From assembly GCF_027988105.1 (NCBI RefSeq), contig NZ_JAQJZJ010000006.1, forward strand, positions 186,001-250,000: a stretch of 64,000 nt of DNA, written 5' to 3'. This stretch comes from Pseudomonas aestuarii (GTDB lineage Bacteria > Pseudomonadota > Gammaproteobacteria > Pseudomonadales > Pseudomonadaceae). Below the pieces are notes generated by a model. The model was not told the origin of the DNA, ran no database searches, and saw only the letters and a program-made list of their open reading frames with translations. Of the stretch, positions 45,688 through 53,228 are shown in pieces. The number at the start of each line of letters is the position of its first letter. The first letter of the stretch is position 1. Position numbers and translations under genes: made by a program.

Positions 45688-46109
45688 GAGGTGCGGCGGA
45701 CGATTTCGGTTTGTTCTTCGTGCGACAGGCAAGTCAGAAAATCCTTGAGCATCGCAATATTGATACGCAACTGCGCCACACCAACCGGGGTATGAAAAGC
45801 GATTCTGAGCATTGTTATGCCAATCAATGCGTCGTTATGCAAAACAACGCGATAAAAAGCGAAACAAGAAGTTTTATTGAATAGGTATGCCTATTTATGA
45901 CTGGCTTATCTATTTCCGTAGATTTTTTGCTGCTGATTCGGGTCAAGGGGTGTGGTGCGGCCCGCAGCTTGCGAGGACACGGCCCCTTTACGCGAGTCAG
46001 CAGTCGATACCCTTGAGCATATTCCGGGTCAATTCATTGGCCCGGGATATGCCGAGCGGCGAGCGGAACTTAGTTGCGTGGATCGTTAAAGCGGGCATGG
46101 ACTACCCAT

Positions 46110-46141
46110 TATTTTCGACCGTTTTGTTTCGGTCGAAAATA
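46110..46141. repeat. Perfect 12-bp inverted repeat upstream of the recombinase gene
   Basis: TATTTTCGACCG and CGGTCGAAAATA flank an 8-base T-rich loop. It lies 107 bases before the recombinase start. It could be an operator or a recombination-related site. Confidence 0.6.
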
Positions 46142-46247
46142 AGACCGTATCGAAGTTTATCGGCGGAGCCGACGGGAGTAGAGTGGCCGAAGGACACGTA
46201 GCGAGCGCTTCGAAACGGCACAGGCCGGGACAAGCACAGGAGAGTAA

Positions 46248-47249
46248 ATGCGCAAACCTGTAACGGATAAAGGTGATCTCAGGCAGATGGCGAGGGCTAT
46301 CGTGAATCGGCCTCTGAAGGAGTCAACCATTGCTGAGTACAGGCGAGTGGCTGATCGAATGGGCGATCTAGGTTGGTATGAGTATGCGATTGACCATCAG
46401 CTCACTAAGGGTTCAGCGGTGGTGGCGCGCTATGCGTGGCGTCGAGAAATGGCACAACGACTGCTGAACGTGTTGACCGCAATTGATCGTGAACAAGATT
46501 CCGTTGCGCGGCGAGCGTTGCGTCATGAAATGTATTTTTATGGCCAAAACCTACAAGCGCCACAGCCAAGCTATGAGCCATTCACTGCAAATAAAACCAA
46601 GAAGCAGTCAAAGCGCGCGAGTTTGAGAGGGCTACCATCTGATTGGCGTGCTCAGCTCTTCCTCGGCCTCAAGCCTGCAGATCAGATGAGGGCAGCTGTT
46701 TTGATTTTGACGGGGTGCCGACCAGCCGAACTTAGAATGGGTGTCTATGTTCGACGTGATGGAGGTGTATTTAATTTTAAGATCCGCGGCGCAAAAGTCT
46801 CCGAGCTAACTGGTGCCGGGCAGCCTGAGCGTACATTGCGCATCAATGCGGAGCCCATCTTGGGCAAAATAATTAACGAGCACCTCCTAGAGATAATTTC
46901 CTCACATGGGGGCGAAATGACTATCCAGGATGCTAATCAGAATCGTGCTTTTGAAAAACGCTTGAGCCGTGCTGGGCAAAAGATCGGCTTGTCTGACGTT
47001 TCTCCTTACTCCCTACGCCATCAGTTCAGTGCCGATCTAAAGGGGGAGGTCGAACCTGATCAGGTCAGCCTCGCACTCGGACATGTGTCAGTAAAAAGCC
47101 GCAAACATTACGGCCACGCTAATCAGCGTCGATCGACAACAGGAGGCGTACTGCTGTCTGTTGAGGCCAGTCGAGAGCTTCGCGGAATTACGAGTGGATA
47201 TGGTCGTACAGCTAACACTCTCGCGAGCGATTTTTTAGCCCCTAAATAG
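46248..47249 (+). CDS. Tyrosine recombinase/integrase
   Basis: The 333-residue protein has a helical N-terminal core-binding region (1-130) and a catalytic domain with box I Arg158 (LTGCRPAELR), box II SLRHQF (Arg257), His279 (ALGHVS) and the nucleophile Tyr288 (RKHYGH). The first residue of the usual HxxR box is Tyr254 instead of His, which several families tolerate. It lies in mid-island, not beside the visible attachment site, so it may serve a nested element. It starts at the ATG with AGGAG 8 bases upstream. A C-rich hairpin follows the stop. Confidence 0.85.
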   Translation: MRKPVTDKGDLRQMARAIVNRPLKESTIAEYRRVADRMGDLGWYEYAIDHQLTKGSAVVARYAWRREMAQRLLNVLTAIDREQDSVARRALRHEMYFYGQNLQAPQPSYEPFTANKTKKQSKRASLRGLPSDWRAQLFLGLKPADQMRAAVLILTGCRPAELRMGVYVRRDGGVFNFKIRGAKVSELTGAGQPERTLRINAEPILGKIINEHLLEIISSHGGEMTIQDANQNRAFEKRLSRAGQKIGLSDVSPYSLRHQFSADLKGEVEPDQVSLALGHVSVKSRKHYGHANQRRSTTGGVLLSVEASRELRGITSGYGRTANTLASDFLAPK

Positions 47250-47282
47250 CGGGCTCCGCCCACACCCGCCCTGCCGGGGGCT

Positions 47283-47309
47283 CCCCGAGGGCCATTCTGT
47301 CCCTCGGGG
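47283..47309 (+). terminator. Strong hairpin after the recombinase gene
   Basis: The 9-bp perfect arms CCCCGAGGG and CCCTCGGGG enclose a 9-base loop, but there is no long T run after it (CTAATTAATGG). Termination is plausible but not certain. Confidence 0.5.
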
Positions 47310-47426
47310 CTAATTAATGGCGAAGCATGGATACTGTCGTAGTCAGCGAGAAGTGTGAAAACTTCGGTGCATGAGATGGCCTAAAGGTGAGGCAGGCTCA
47401 AAGATAAGCCTGTCTCACTAGCGAGG

Positions 47427-47567
47427 TTACTTCGATTTAGCCGGCGGGTAATTTCCGCGACCGCCGCCGGACTTGTTGCCCGTTTGGCTTGGTAGGTTAG
47501 GCACTGTGGCCGGGCGAGGTGCTGGCTGAGGGCTCGGGCGGTTTGGATTTTGTGGTTGTTTGCTCAT
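47427..47567 (-). CDS. Pro-rich 46-residue microprotein
   Basis: An ATG at 47565-47567 opens a 46-codon frame ending TAA at 47427-47429. The product begins MSKQPQNPNRPSPQPAPRPA and ends GGGRGNYPPAKSK. It has 11 Pro, no hydrophobic core and a basic, Gly-rich tail, so it is probably disordered. It begins 30 bases after the GRDP-like gene in the same direction, and a GGAAG element lies upstream of the ATG. The function is unknown, and its reality as a gene needs proteomic or conservation support. Confidence 0.55.
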   Translation of the reverse strand: MSKQPQNPNRPSPQPAPRPATVPNLPSQTGNKSGGGRGNYPPAKSK

Positions 47568-47597
47568 GGCAATGCTTCCTGAATGAGTTGAATAGGA

Positions 47598-48104
47598 TTA
47601 CTTGCAGGCACCTTCGACGCGGCAGGCACAGCTGGTCGGCGCGTGGCATGCGTGGTCGTCGCCACAGCGCATGGCCTGTGCCTCGCTGCCGCCACCCGGA
47701 TACGCACCGAAGTGCTTCTCATACAGCGCCACAGTCTGTGCAAAAGCGCTCTTCAGCTCCTGGTAGTCGTCCTGGCCGTAGATGCCGAAGTAGGGGTAAT
47801 GGTCGATAAAGCGACCGAACACCTGCTGGCAGTCTTCGCGGTAGGCGCGGGTATCCAGAATGTGCGCATGCCAGATGGCGTCCACTGTTTTGCTGGGCAC
47901 CAGAGCGACCGATGGATAGAAACGCTTGAGGGTTAGAAAACGGCAGTATTCCAACTCGGCCATGTCCCACTCAGCCGCTGACATCTCTGCCTCCGAAGAT
48001 TCGGTGTACTTGTGCTTCAAACGTTTGAAATCTAGGCGGCTGACGTTCATGTCCAGGCCATTGGCAGCCAGCAGTGGCTGGTACAGCGATACGAGTGCAT
48101 TCAT
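47598..48104 (-). CDS. DUF1399/GRDP-like protein with Cys-rich tail
   Basis: This 168-residue protein has the glycine-rich-domain-protein-like motif VDAIWHAHILDTRAYREDC (residues 74-92) and DHYPYFG (101-107), conserved in DUF1399 members. After residue 146 the sequence becomes a tail with Cys at 147, 153, 159, 161 and 167 and His at 151 and 154, which looks like a metal site or a disulfide-rich cap. The function is unknown. The start ATGA overlaps the upstream 103-residue gene by 4 bases. Confidence 0.75.
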   Translation of the reverse strand: MNALVSLYQPLLAANGLDMNVSRLDFKRLKHKYTESSEAEMSAAEWDMAELEYCRFLTLKRFYPSVALVPSKTVDAIWHAHILDTRAYREDCQQVFGRFIDHYPYFGIYGQDDYQELKSAFAQTVALYEKHFGAYPGGGSEAQAMRCGDDHACHAPTSCACRVEGACK

Positions 48105-48412
48105 GGGTGCTTCTCCTGTGATGAAAGGTTGTAGGCCTTGATAGGCCGCCTTCGCTTCAGCTCACGTTCGAAACACTGGCGACTGACCAGAGCGCATGGG
48201 GCGTAGCCCGTAGCGGTAATTTGGTAGAGCAAACGCCAGGCGCTGCCGAGCTTGAAGCGCAGTAGCCCCTCACGGCAGCGCACGCGCTTGCCGCCCAATG
48301 CGGTAAAGGGAGTGCCCGCTAGCAGGGCTTGATCAATACCCAAGGCTTTGGCCTGGTGGCAGGCGTTAACCTGGTGGGGGCATTTCGCGAGGATGGTTGC
48401 GATGGTGTGCAT
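48101..48412 (-). CDS. Small protein of unknown function
   Basis: This 103-residue protein has three Cys and a segment (RFKLGSAWRLLYQI) that faintly recalls RelE-type toxins (R-x-x-x-W-R-L-hydrophobic-Y). I cannot support that call further. GGAG lies 6 bases before the ATG at 48412. It overlaps the GRDP-like gene by 4 bases, so the two are translated together. Confidence 0.6.
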   Translation of the reverse strand: MHTIATILAKCPHQVNACHQAKALGIDQALLAGTPFTALGGKRVRCREGLLRFKLGSAWRLLYQITATGYAPCALVSRQCFERELKRRRPIKAYNLSSQEKHP

Positions 48413-48469
48413 GACTGGCTCCGTTTGTGATGACGGAGCCAGTGTTGATTCGTGGATTCCACAAGCCGC

Positions 48470-49258
48470 CTACTTTTTTCGTAGCGAATCGAGCAAGTCG
48501 TCGAAGTCCTTGGCTTCTTCATATTCGCGGATGATCAGGTCGCGGTATTGCAGTAGCAGCTCACTCTGCGTTTGCACCTCGCAGGCGAACAGGTAGGCCT
48601 GCCGCAGATCCCCACTGAAATAGTGCGCCATCATGCTGTCCCCCAGGGAAAGTGCGGCGGTTTGCGCCGCCAGGGCCTTCAGAAGATTGCCATGGAGATG
48701 GCCGAGACCCATCTGTGGGAGGGTATCGGCAAAAGGATTAGGCAAGTGTTCTTCGTGCAGGTCGGCGACTGGTAGCCGATCCAGGAAAACGACCAGTTCC
48801 TGCCGCAATAAACCGAGGCCTGCGAGAGACTGGCGTTCAAGGAACAGTTGCCTGGCCCAATTGACCAAGGGGTGGCGGTTGGCCCCGGGTTTGAGAAACT
48901 CGACCACCAGCTTGGGCTCACCAAATACTCCCTGGAGCAGAATGGCATTCCACAGCAAGGTGGTGTGCTTGGGGTTGATGCGGACACGATTACGGCTGTC
49001 AGGGCCGTAGCTCAGTGGTGTCCAGTCCAGCTGGATAATGATGGTCTTTTTTTTGTCAGGGGTGCGCTCTACTTCATCGGGCTCCTTTTTCGAGGGGCAC
49101 AACGCATTGGCCAGCGTCTTCAATGCATCCAGCAATTTGCCATGCTGACTCAAGGGCTTGGCCAAGCCGACCTTCTTGCACAACAAGTCGTCGTAGACTT
49201 GGGCGAGCTCCGGCCAGTGGCGGGAGTCAGATTTCACAGGACATTTCCAGGAGCTCAT
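48470..49258 (-). CDS. Protein of unknown function
   Basis: I do not recognise this 262-residue protein. It is mixed helix and strand, with no signal peptide or membrane segment. It has conserved-looking stretches (DWTPLSYGPDSRNRVRINPK; VNWARQLFLERQSLAGLGLL) and a charged, coiled C-terminus ending DLLDSLRKK. Its first 11 codons overlap the end of the Rap1a-like gene; an internal start would remove the overlap. It lies in a compact operon from 50113 to 47427. Confidence 0.65.
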   Translation of the reverse strand: MSSWKCPVKSDSRHWPELAQVYDDLLCKKVGLAKPLSQHGKLLDALKTLANALCPSKKEPDEVERTPDKKKTIIIQLDWTPLSYGPDSRNRVRINPKHTTLLWNAILLQGVFGEPKLVVEFLKPGANRHPLVNWARQLFLERQSLAGLGLLRQELVVFLDRLPVADLHEEHLPNPFADTLPQMGLGHLHGNLLKALAAQTAALSLGDSMMAHYFSGDLRQAYLFACEVQTQSELLLQYRDLIIREYEEAKDFDDLLDSLRKK

Positions 49259-49568
49259 CTACAGAGGTGCGAGGGCCGAATGACATTGGCACCTCGGCAA
49301 TTTGTCGCGCCTGTGTGAACCAGTCATCAGCAGCGCATTCGTAGCGGCGGCGATATTCATCAACCACGCCCATGCAGTAACCGGCGCGCAGCGCTTCGGA
49401 CAAACCCGTGGCTACACCTGCAAGCAAACGCTGCTGATCCCGCTTGGCGTAGATATCCACCAGCTCCTGGCAGCTCTGAATCAGATGGCCGGGGTCATCG
49501 TTGGCCTGTGCAACAGGTGCGCTCAGGCTGGCAAGCAGGCAAGCGATGGGCAGGATAATAGGTTTCAC
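49227..49568 (-). CDS. Rap1a/Tai-like exported protein
   Basis: This 113-residue protein has a signal peptide (ILPIACLLASLSAPVAQA). The short domain has Cys in SCQELVDIYA, then GYCMGVVDEY and a final MSCEI. The layout CQ...GYCxGxV resembles Rap1a/Tai immunity proteins, which neutralise type VI amidase effectors in the periplasm. No partner effector is adjacent, so the immunity role is speculative. It overlaps the upstream membrane-protein gene by 4 bases. Confidence 0.6.
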   Translation of the reverse strand: MKPIILPIACLLASLSAPVAQANDDPGHLIQSCQELVDIYAKRDQQRLLAGVATGLSEALRAGYCMGVVDEYRRRYECAADDWFTQARQIAEVPMSFGPRTSVDELLEMSCEI

Positions 49569-50113
49569 AGGCTGGCCTCCTTGGCCGTAGCGGATAGGCT
49601 GGGTTCAACACGGGCAGGCATTGCTTCGGGTGTAGAAAGGCTTTCAGTCGCAGCAGTAGGTGCCGCGAGATACACCGCCAGCAAGACCGAGGCAAAGGTC
49701 ACAATCTTGCTGATTGGGTCATCCTGCATCAGGTATTGGTAGAGTCTCTGGATATCCTCGGTTTGTGCCATTACAAACGTGAACAAGCCGATGATGATCA
49801 TCCCCAGGACGCTCATCACGCCCTGGAACATCAGCAAGCGGCTCAGTCCGCGCCAGGTGCCAGTGGTGAAGTGTTGGCAGTAGTGGATATGCCGCCACAA
49901 TAACAAGGCCAGCAACGGCATAACGCCCCACTCCAGCAGCGAGAGGTCAGCCAGGCCTTCGCCGTATTCAAAAATTATCAATGGCAGGCCTGCCAGCGTC
50001 AGCAGGCCGAGCAGCCACAGGCTTCCTGTCCGTAGACTGCGCAGTAGTAGGCAAAGGCCTTTGGTCAGGCCGTTATCCAGCTTGCCGGCCAGAGAGAGTT
50101 CGGGGGATTGCAT
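49565..50113 (-). CDS. Membrane protein of unknown function
   Basis: The 182-residue protein has about four hydrophobic segments (near residues 28-48, 61-75, 93-115 and 135-153) and a short polar C-terminus. AAGGAG 6 bases before the ATG at 50113 decides the start; an upstream ATG would add five residues. It is the first gene of the six-gene operon (50113 to 47427), and its stop overlaps the Rap1a-like start by 4 bases. No family is recognised. Confidence 0.65.
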   Translation of the reverse strand: MQSPELSLAGKLDNGLTKGLCLLLRSLRTGSLWLLGLLTLAGLPLIIFEYGEGLADLSLLEWGVMPLLALLLWRHIHYCQHFTTGTWRGLSRLLMFQGVMSVLGMIIIGLFTFVMAQTEDIQRLYQYLMQDDPISKIVTFASVLLAVYLAAPTAATESLSTPEAMPARVEPSLSATAKEASL

Positions 50114-50309
50114 CAGTGCTCCTTGCATGTGTCTATTGGGGGACTTTCATTAATGCCTACTCAACTAGCAGGCGGGTTGACCTGGTGGTCAGGGCAGATG
50201 CCACGGTTGTCTGAAATAACGTAACGTCACTTGAAATTGCGCCCAGTAACACCTAATGTTCGCACCAGCTCATCTACCAACCTTCGGGTGTAAGCGTAGA
50301 AGGAGTAAC

Positions 50310-50338
50310 GGCCCCGTCCTCCTGCGGAGGGCGCGGCC
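50310..50338 (-). terminator. GC-rich hairpin at the end of the RT/R-M operon
   Basis: GGCC-CGTCCTCC pairs with GGAGGGCG-GGCC around a TGC loop, 4 bases beyond the stop at 50342. There is no clear T run, so it could be an attenuated terminator or an RNA-end protector. The 213 bases from 50129 to 50341 contain no gene. Confidence 0.45.
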
Positions 50339-50341
50339 AGC

Positions 50342-50827
50342 CTAATTCCCCTCGCTATACCGCTCCCAGCGCCTTTCCAGTTTTTTCTGCTGATGCTCCC
50401 GCTCAACCGGGTAGGCCGTCCACGGCAAGATGTAGTCCTTGCGTTCGTCCAGTACCACCAGGTATTCGGCCTCGGCAAACCAGATCAGTACGCGATGACT
50501 TGAACCGTTCGGTTCGCGCCAGACCTTGAGCGCGGCGTCGGCAGCATTTTCGATAATCGGCTTGGGCCAGCGAATGCGCTCGCAACGTCGTAAGTCGGGC
50601 AGGCGTTCCGCTTCATCATTACCTTCGGAAATCATGTGCCAGAAGGTGGCCTCTTTGCCCTGGGTGATAGGGAGGCGCTTCAAGCCTAAGCGTTTGCCAG
50701 CAAAAAAGAGCTTGGGGTCAACGAAGTCGGCACAGAAGATCTGATAGATGGCCTCCAAGTAACGAGAAAAATCGCCACCGTAAGCCTTCAGTTCCTCCAG
50801 TGGCGGCAGCCATCCAGGCAGGCTCAT
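50342..50827 (-). CDS. Small protein of unknown function, last gene of the RT/R-M operon
   Basis: This 161-residue, strongly charged protein begins MSLPGWLPPLEELKAYGGDF and ends in a basic helix (QQKKLERRWERYSEGN). The central segment (HRVLIWFAEAEYLVVLDERK) looks like a beta-hairpin seen in PBECR/RNase-like folds, but I cannot name the family. It overlaps the DUF3800 gene by 4 bases (ATGA), so it is co-translated with it. Its position suggests a component or regulator of the RT module. Confidence 0.65.
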   Translation of the reverse strand: MSLPGWLPPLEELKAYGGDFSRYLEAIYQIFCADFVDPKLFFAGKRLGLKRLPITQGKEATFWHMISEGNDEAERLPDLRRCERIRWPKPIIENAADAALKVWREPNGSSHRVLIWFAEAEYLVVLDERKDYILPWTAYPVEREHQQKKLERRWERYSEGN

Positions 50828-51531
50828 ACCCCGTTGCTCCCGCTCCAGAGGAACAGGTTGAACTTGGACTCACGCAGCAACGTGTTCTGCTTCAGGTTGT
50901 AGCGGCTGCGCTCGCGGATACGTTCGATCAGGCGCTGTTTGGCTTCGCTGCCGGCAAGCCCGCGATGCAGGTAGGACAGCGCACCGATCAGCAAGTCAGC
51001 CAGCTGCAGTTGCTCGGCTTCATGGGAGTGGATGCGTTGTACCCGGCGAATCACCCTGCGCGAAAAGTCATAGGCGTTGTGGGCCAGCACCTCATGGAGC
51101 TTGGCGACCTTCTCATGCCCCAGGGTGTCCTTGATGTCGATGTAAACCTGATAACCGGCATCTGGATCGAAGATGGTCTTGAGCATCGAGAAGTACATCT
51201 TGTAGTACCAGTCATCATGGCTCTGCCGGTACTGCTGATGATTGAGGCGAGCCTTGTCGGCCACGATCAGCGCGCGGAAATGCAGGTCGTCGTCATCGAA
51301 AAAGTAGTCGATGCAGTCCAGGTAGAACTGCAGCTTGGTCGAACCCACCTTGGTCCACTTGATCTCGAAATCCGCCGGCAGATTGTGCCTGACCTTGATT
51401 TCACGCAGACGCTGGGCGATCTCCAAGCGCTTGGCCTCAGGGCACCAGACCGCACCCAGCACCATGGCCTTCTGGCCATCGTTCTCCAGATGGCAGGACT
51501 CGTCGCAGTAGATATTGAAGGTTTCGCTCAT
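50824..51531 (-). CDS. DUF3800 protein (RNase H-like fold)
   Basis: The 235-residue protein starts NIYCDESCH, the DUF3800 signature with Asp10 and Glu11. It continues with YQVYIDIKDTLGHEKV and ends in HSHEAEQLQLADLLIGAL, giving further acidic residues. DUF3800 proteins are predicted RNase H-fold nucleases and are often seen in defence islands. Four-base overlaps on both sides (with the nitrilase and with the 161-residue protein) show tight coupling. It is a plausible nuclease of the RT module. Confidence 0.8.
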   Translation of the reverse strand: MSETFNIYCDESCHLENDGQKAMVLGAVWCPEAKRLEIAQRLREIKVRHNLPADFEIKWTKVGSTKLQFYLDCIDYFFDDDDLHFRALIVADKARLNHQQYRQSHDDWYYKMYFSMLKTIFDPDAGYQVYIDIKDTLGHEKVAKLHEVLAHNAYDFSRRVIRRVQRIHSHEAEQLQLADLLIGALSYLHRGLAGSEAKQRLIERIRERSRYNLKQNTLLRESKFNLFLWSGSNGV

Positions 51532-53228
51532 GAAGCAGCCCCTGCATTGCGCCCGTTAAATCCGGCTGGTGCTGCTTTCTTCTCTTTCGGCAGATCGACT
51601 TTCTGTGTGTTCTTGAACGCCAGCAGATCCACTTCAAAGATGCTGATCACTGCCTGGTTGTTGCCATGGACATGAGCGATCTGTCGCTCATAGTGAGCTT
51701 TCCAAGGAGCATGGGCGCTGGAGCCGCCATATTGCCCTGTGTTGGCCAGCATTACGGGTTGATACATATGGAACTGTAGGGCGGCAGTCATGTTGTCAAA
51801 GATGTTGATATCTTGATTCAAGGCGGTGATAACAAACCCATCACTTATGTCGCGCATATCTGCGCTCAGTTTGAGGTCTGTTGCGTCATAGCAGACTGCC
51901 CCAGTCAGGTTGGCTTCGGCACCTGAACGATCTTTGAGCTGAACAATGACTTGATAGGGGCGGTGCCCCGCCACCCCAGAAGATAGCTCCCAAGGGATGC
52001 CATGCTGCTTACCCTGATAGGCGCGGATGATCTGTCTGCCTGCGGCACTTTCCTGTCGTAGCAGCCACACCGCGCGGTTTATAGGCTTTTTCAGGTAGGG
52101 GTGTTCAACAAATGTTTGCCCCGCGAAGATTAAGGCCCCCGTACTGTCTGACAGCCGATGAAGCAGCCACATGTCGTCCGGGTGAACAGCCAGTTCTGGA
52201 AAGACGATGAGATCAAGCTGGTTCTTCTGTTGCGCAGAAGTCTTACGCTTTGCGAATTGACTTGCAGCGAGTTGCTGGCCGAGCAAGCGGCACATGGCGG
52301 CAAGATGTGCTCTATGCCTAGCCCGGTAGGAAGCGGTCCACATCAGCGGATCGCCATTGGAGAAGTCGCTGTCGCGTGGCATCAGCGTCTGCACCAAAGC
52401 AACCTTGAATTCACGCAGGTTGGATTTTGGAGAACACTCAACAGGCAGCAGATAGGCCGGAAGATTAGATTGTCTGCCGTAGAGGCGGCCCTGCTCAGCC
52501 AGGCGAGCGTTGACTAGCTTAAGTAGGTCTGATGGCTGGCGAACCTCAGCAAAACCCTCAATATCCGTCCTTTTGATCTCTAGGCCAGGCCACTGCAGAA
52601 GACGCATGACCAGTTCATTGAGCCATGGCGAAATGGGGGTCGGTTCCTCACCTAAGCCTCGGTTTAGTGGCATCAGGCCCATGCGGCGTTTGTACCAGCT
52701 GCTTTGCAGGCCACGATAACGATCAAACTGCTCTTCTCGTACTGGGAAGAAGCGAGTGGTGAAGTCACTTTCACCGATGATGGCTGAGCGCAGTAGACGG
52801 CCTAAACGGTAGGCCCAAGCCATTTCCCCCGAGCACCATGAAGGTTTCTCGTTCCATGGATGCACGATCTTGTTCGGCGCTTTGACGATCAATGCCAGTG
52901 GCGCATCGGGATGTTGAATCTTGTTCCAGTCACCGCACTCGATTGAGAGCCAATCCAAGCCCAGTCCATCGTTATCAAGACAGCCGGAGTGCTCCGCTTT
53001 TAACAGCTCAGCGGCCAGTTTGAGCAATGCGTTTTCCTGAACAAACGGGTTTTCAGGATGCGCCACGATGCTCAGCAACGAGCGTCTGCCTTTGGGCCAA
53101 TCGTTCAATCGCGCAGATGTGTCTTGAGCATGGCCTTTTGGTAAGTAACGCTCTAGATACTTTATCCAGCCTGCTTTTCCCTTACCCACGCCATGTTGCA
53201 TGTAACTCTCCAAGAATCCGGGTATCAA
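51528..53228 (-). CDS. Nitrilase-domain protein coupled to the reverse transcriptase
   Basis: The 566-residue protein has an N-terminal region of about 270 residues of unknown fold and a C-terminal carbon-nitrogen hydrolase domain. The catalytic triad is visible as Glu345 (VFPELAVHP), Lys407 (AYQGKQHG) and Cys446 (GAVCYDATD), so the fold should be active. In DRT type 1 (UG1) systems a nitrilase is fused to the RT; here it is a separate product. The frame starts at 53228 inside the RT gene; an ATG at 53201 would reduce the overlap from 47 to 20 bases. Confidence 0.85.
   Translation of the reverse strand: MIPGFLESYMQHGVGKGKAGWIKYLERYLPKGHAQDTSARLNDWPKGRRSLLSIVAHPENPFVQENALLKLAAELLKAEHSGCLDNDGLGLDWLSIECGDWNKIQHPDAPLALIVKAPNKIVHPWNEKPSWCSGEMAWAYRLGRLLRSAIIGESDFTTRFFPVREEQFDRYRGLQSSWYKRRMGLMPLNRGLGEEPTPISPWLNELVMRLLQWPGLEIKRTDIEGFAEVRQPSDLLKLVNARLAEQGRLYGRQSNLPAYLLPVECSPKSNLREFKVALVQTLMPRDSDFSNGDPLMWTASYRARHRAHLAAMCRLLGQQLAASQFAKRKTSAQQKNQLDLIVFPELAVHPDDMWLLHRLSDSTGALIFAGQTFVEHPYLKKPINRAVWLLRQESAAGRQIIRAYQGKQHGIPWELSSGVAGHRPYQVIVQLKDRSGAEANLTGAVCYDATDLKLSADMRDISDGFVITALNQDINIFDNMTAALQFHMYQPVMLANTGQYGGSSAHAPWKAHYERQIAHVHGNNQAVISIFEVDLLAFKNTQKVDLPKEKKAAPAGFNGRNAGAAS

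Larger units (their letters stand above)
45610..46247. other. Intergenic region between fic and the recombinase gene
   Basis: This DNA is AT-rich and has no gene I trust. It contains a 7-bp microsatellite (45640-45687) and a perfect hairpin (46110-46141). Two short open frames (about 80 and 100 codons) lack recognisable domains or good ribosome-binding sites. The hairpin end of the region is presumably the recombinase promoter. Confidence 0.45.

Noticed and set aside
45887..46201. 104-codon frame before the recombinase gene
   Set aside because: There is no ribosome-binding site or recognisable domain, and the perfect hairpin lies inside it. Probably spurious.
48101..48412. RelE-type toxin call for the 103-residue protein
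   Set aside because: Only one short segment is reminiscent. No antitoxin partner is next to it and catalytic residues cannot be placed.
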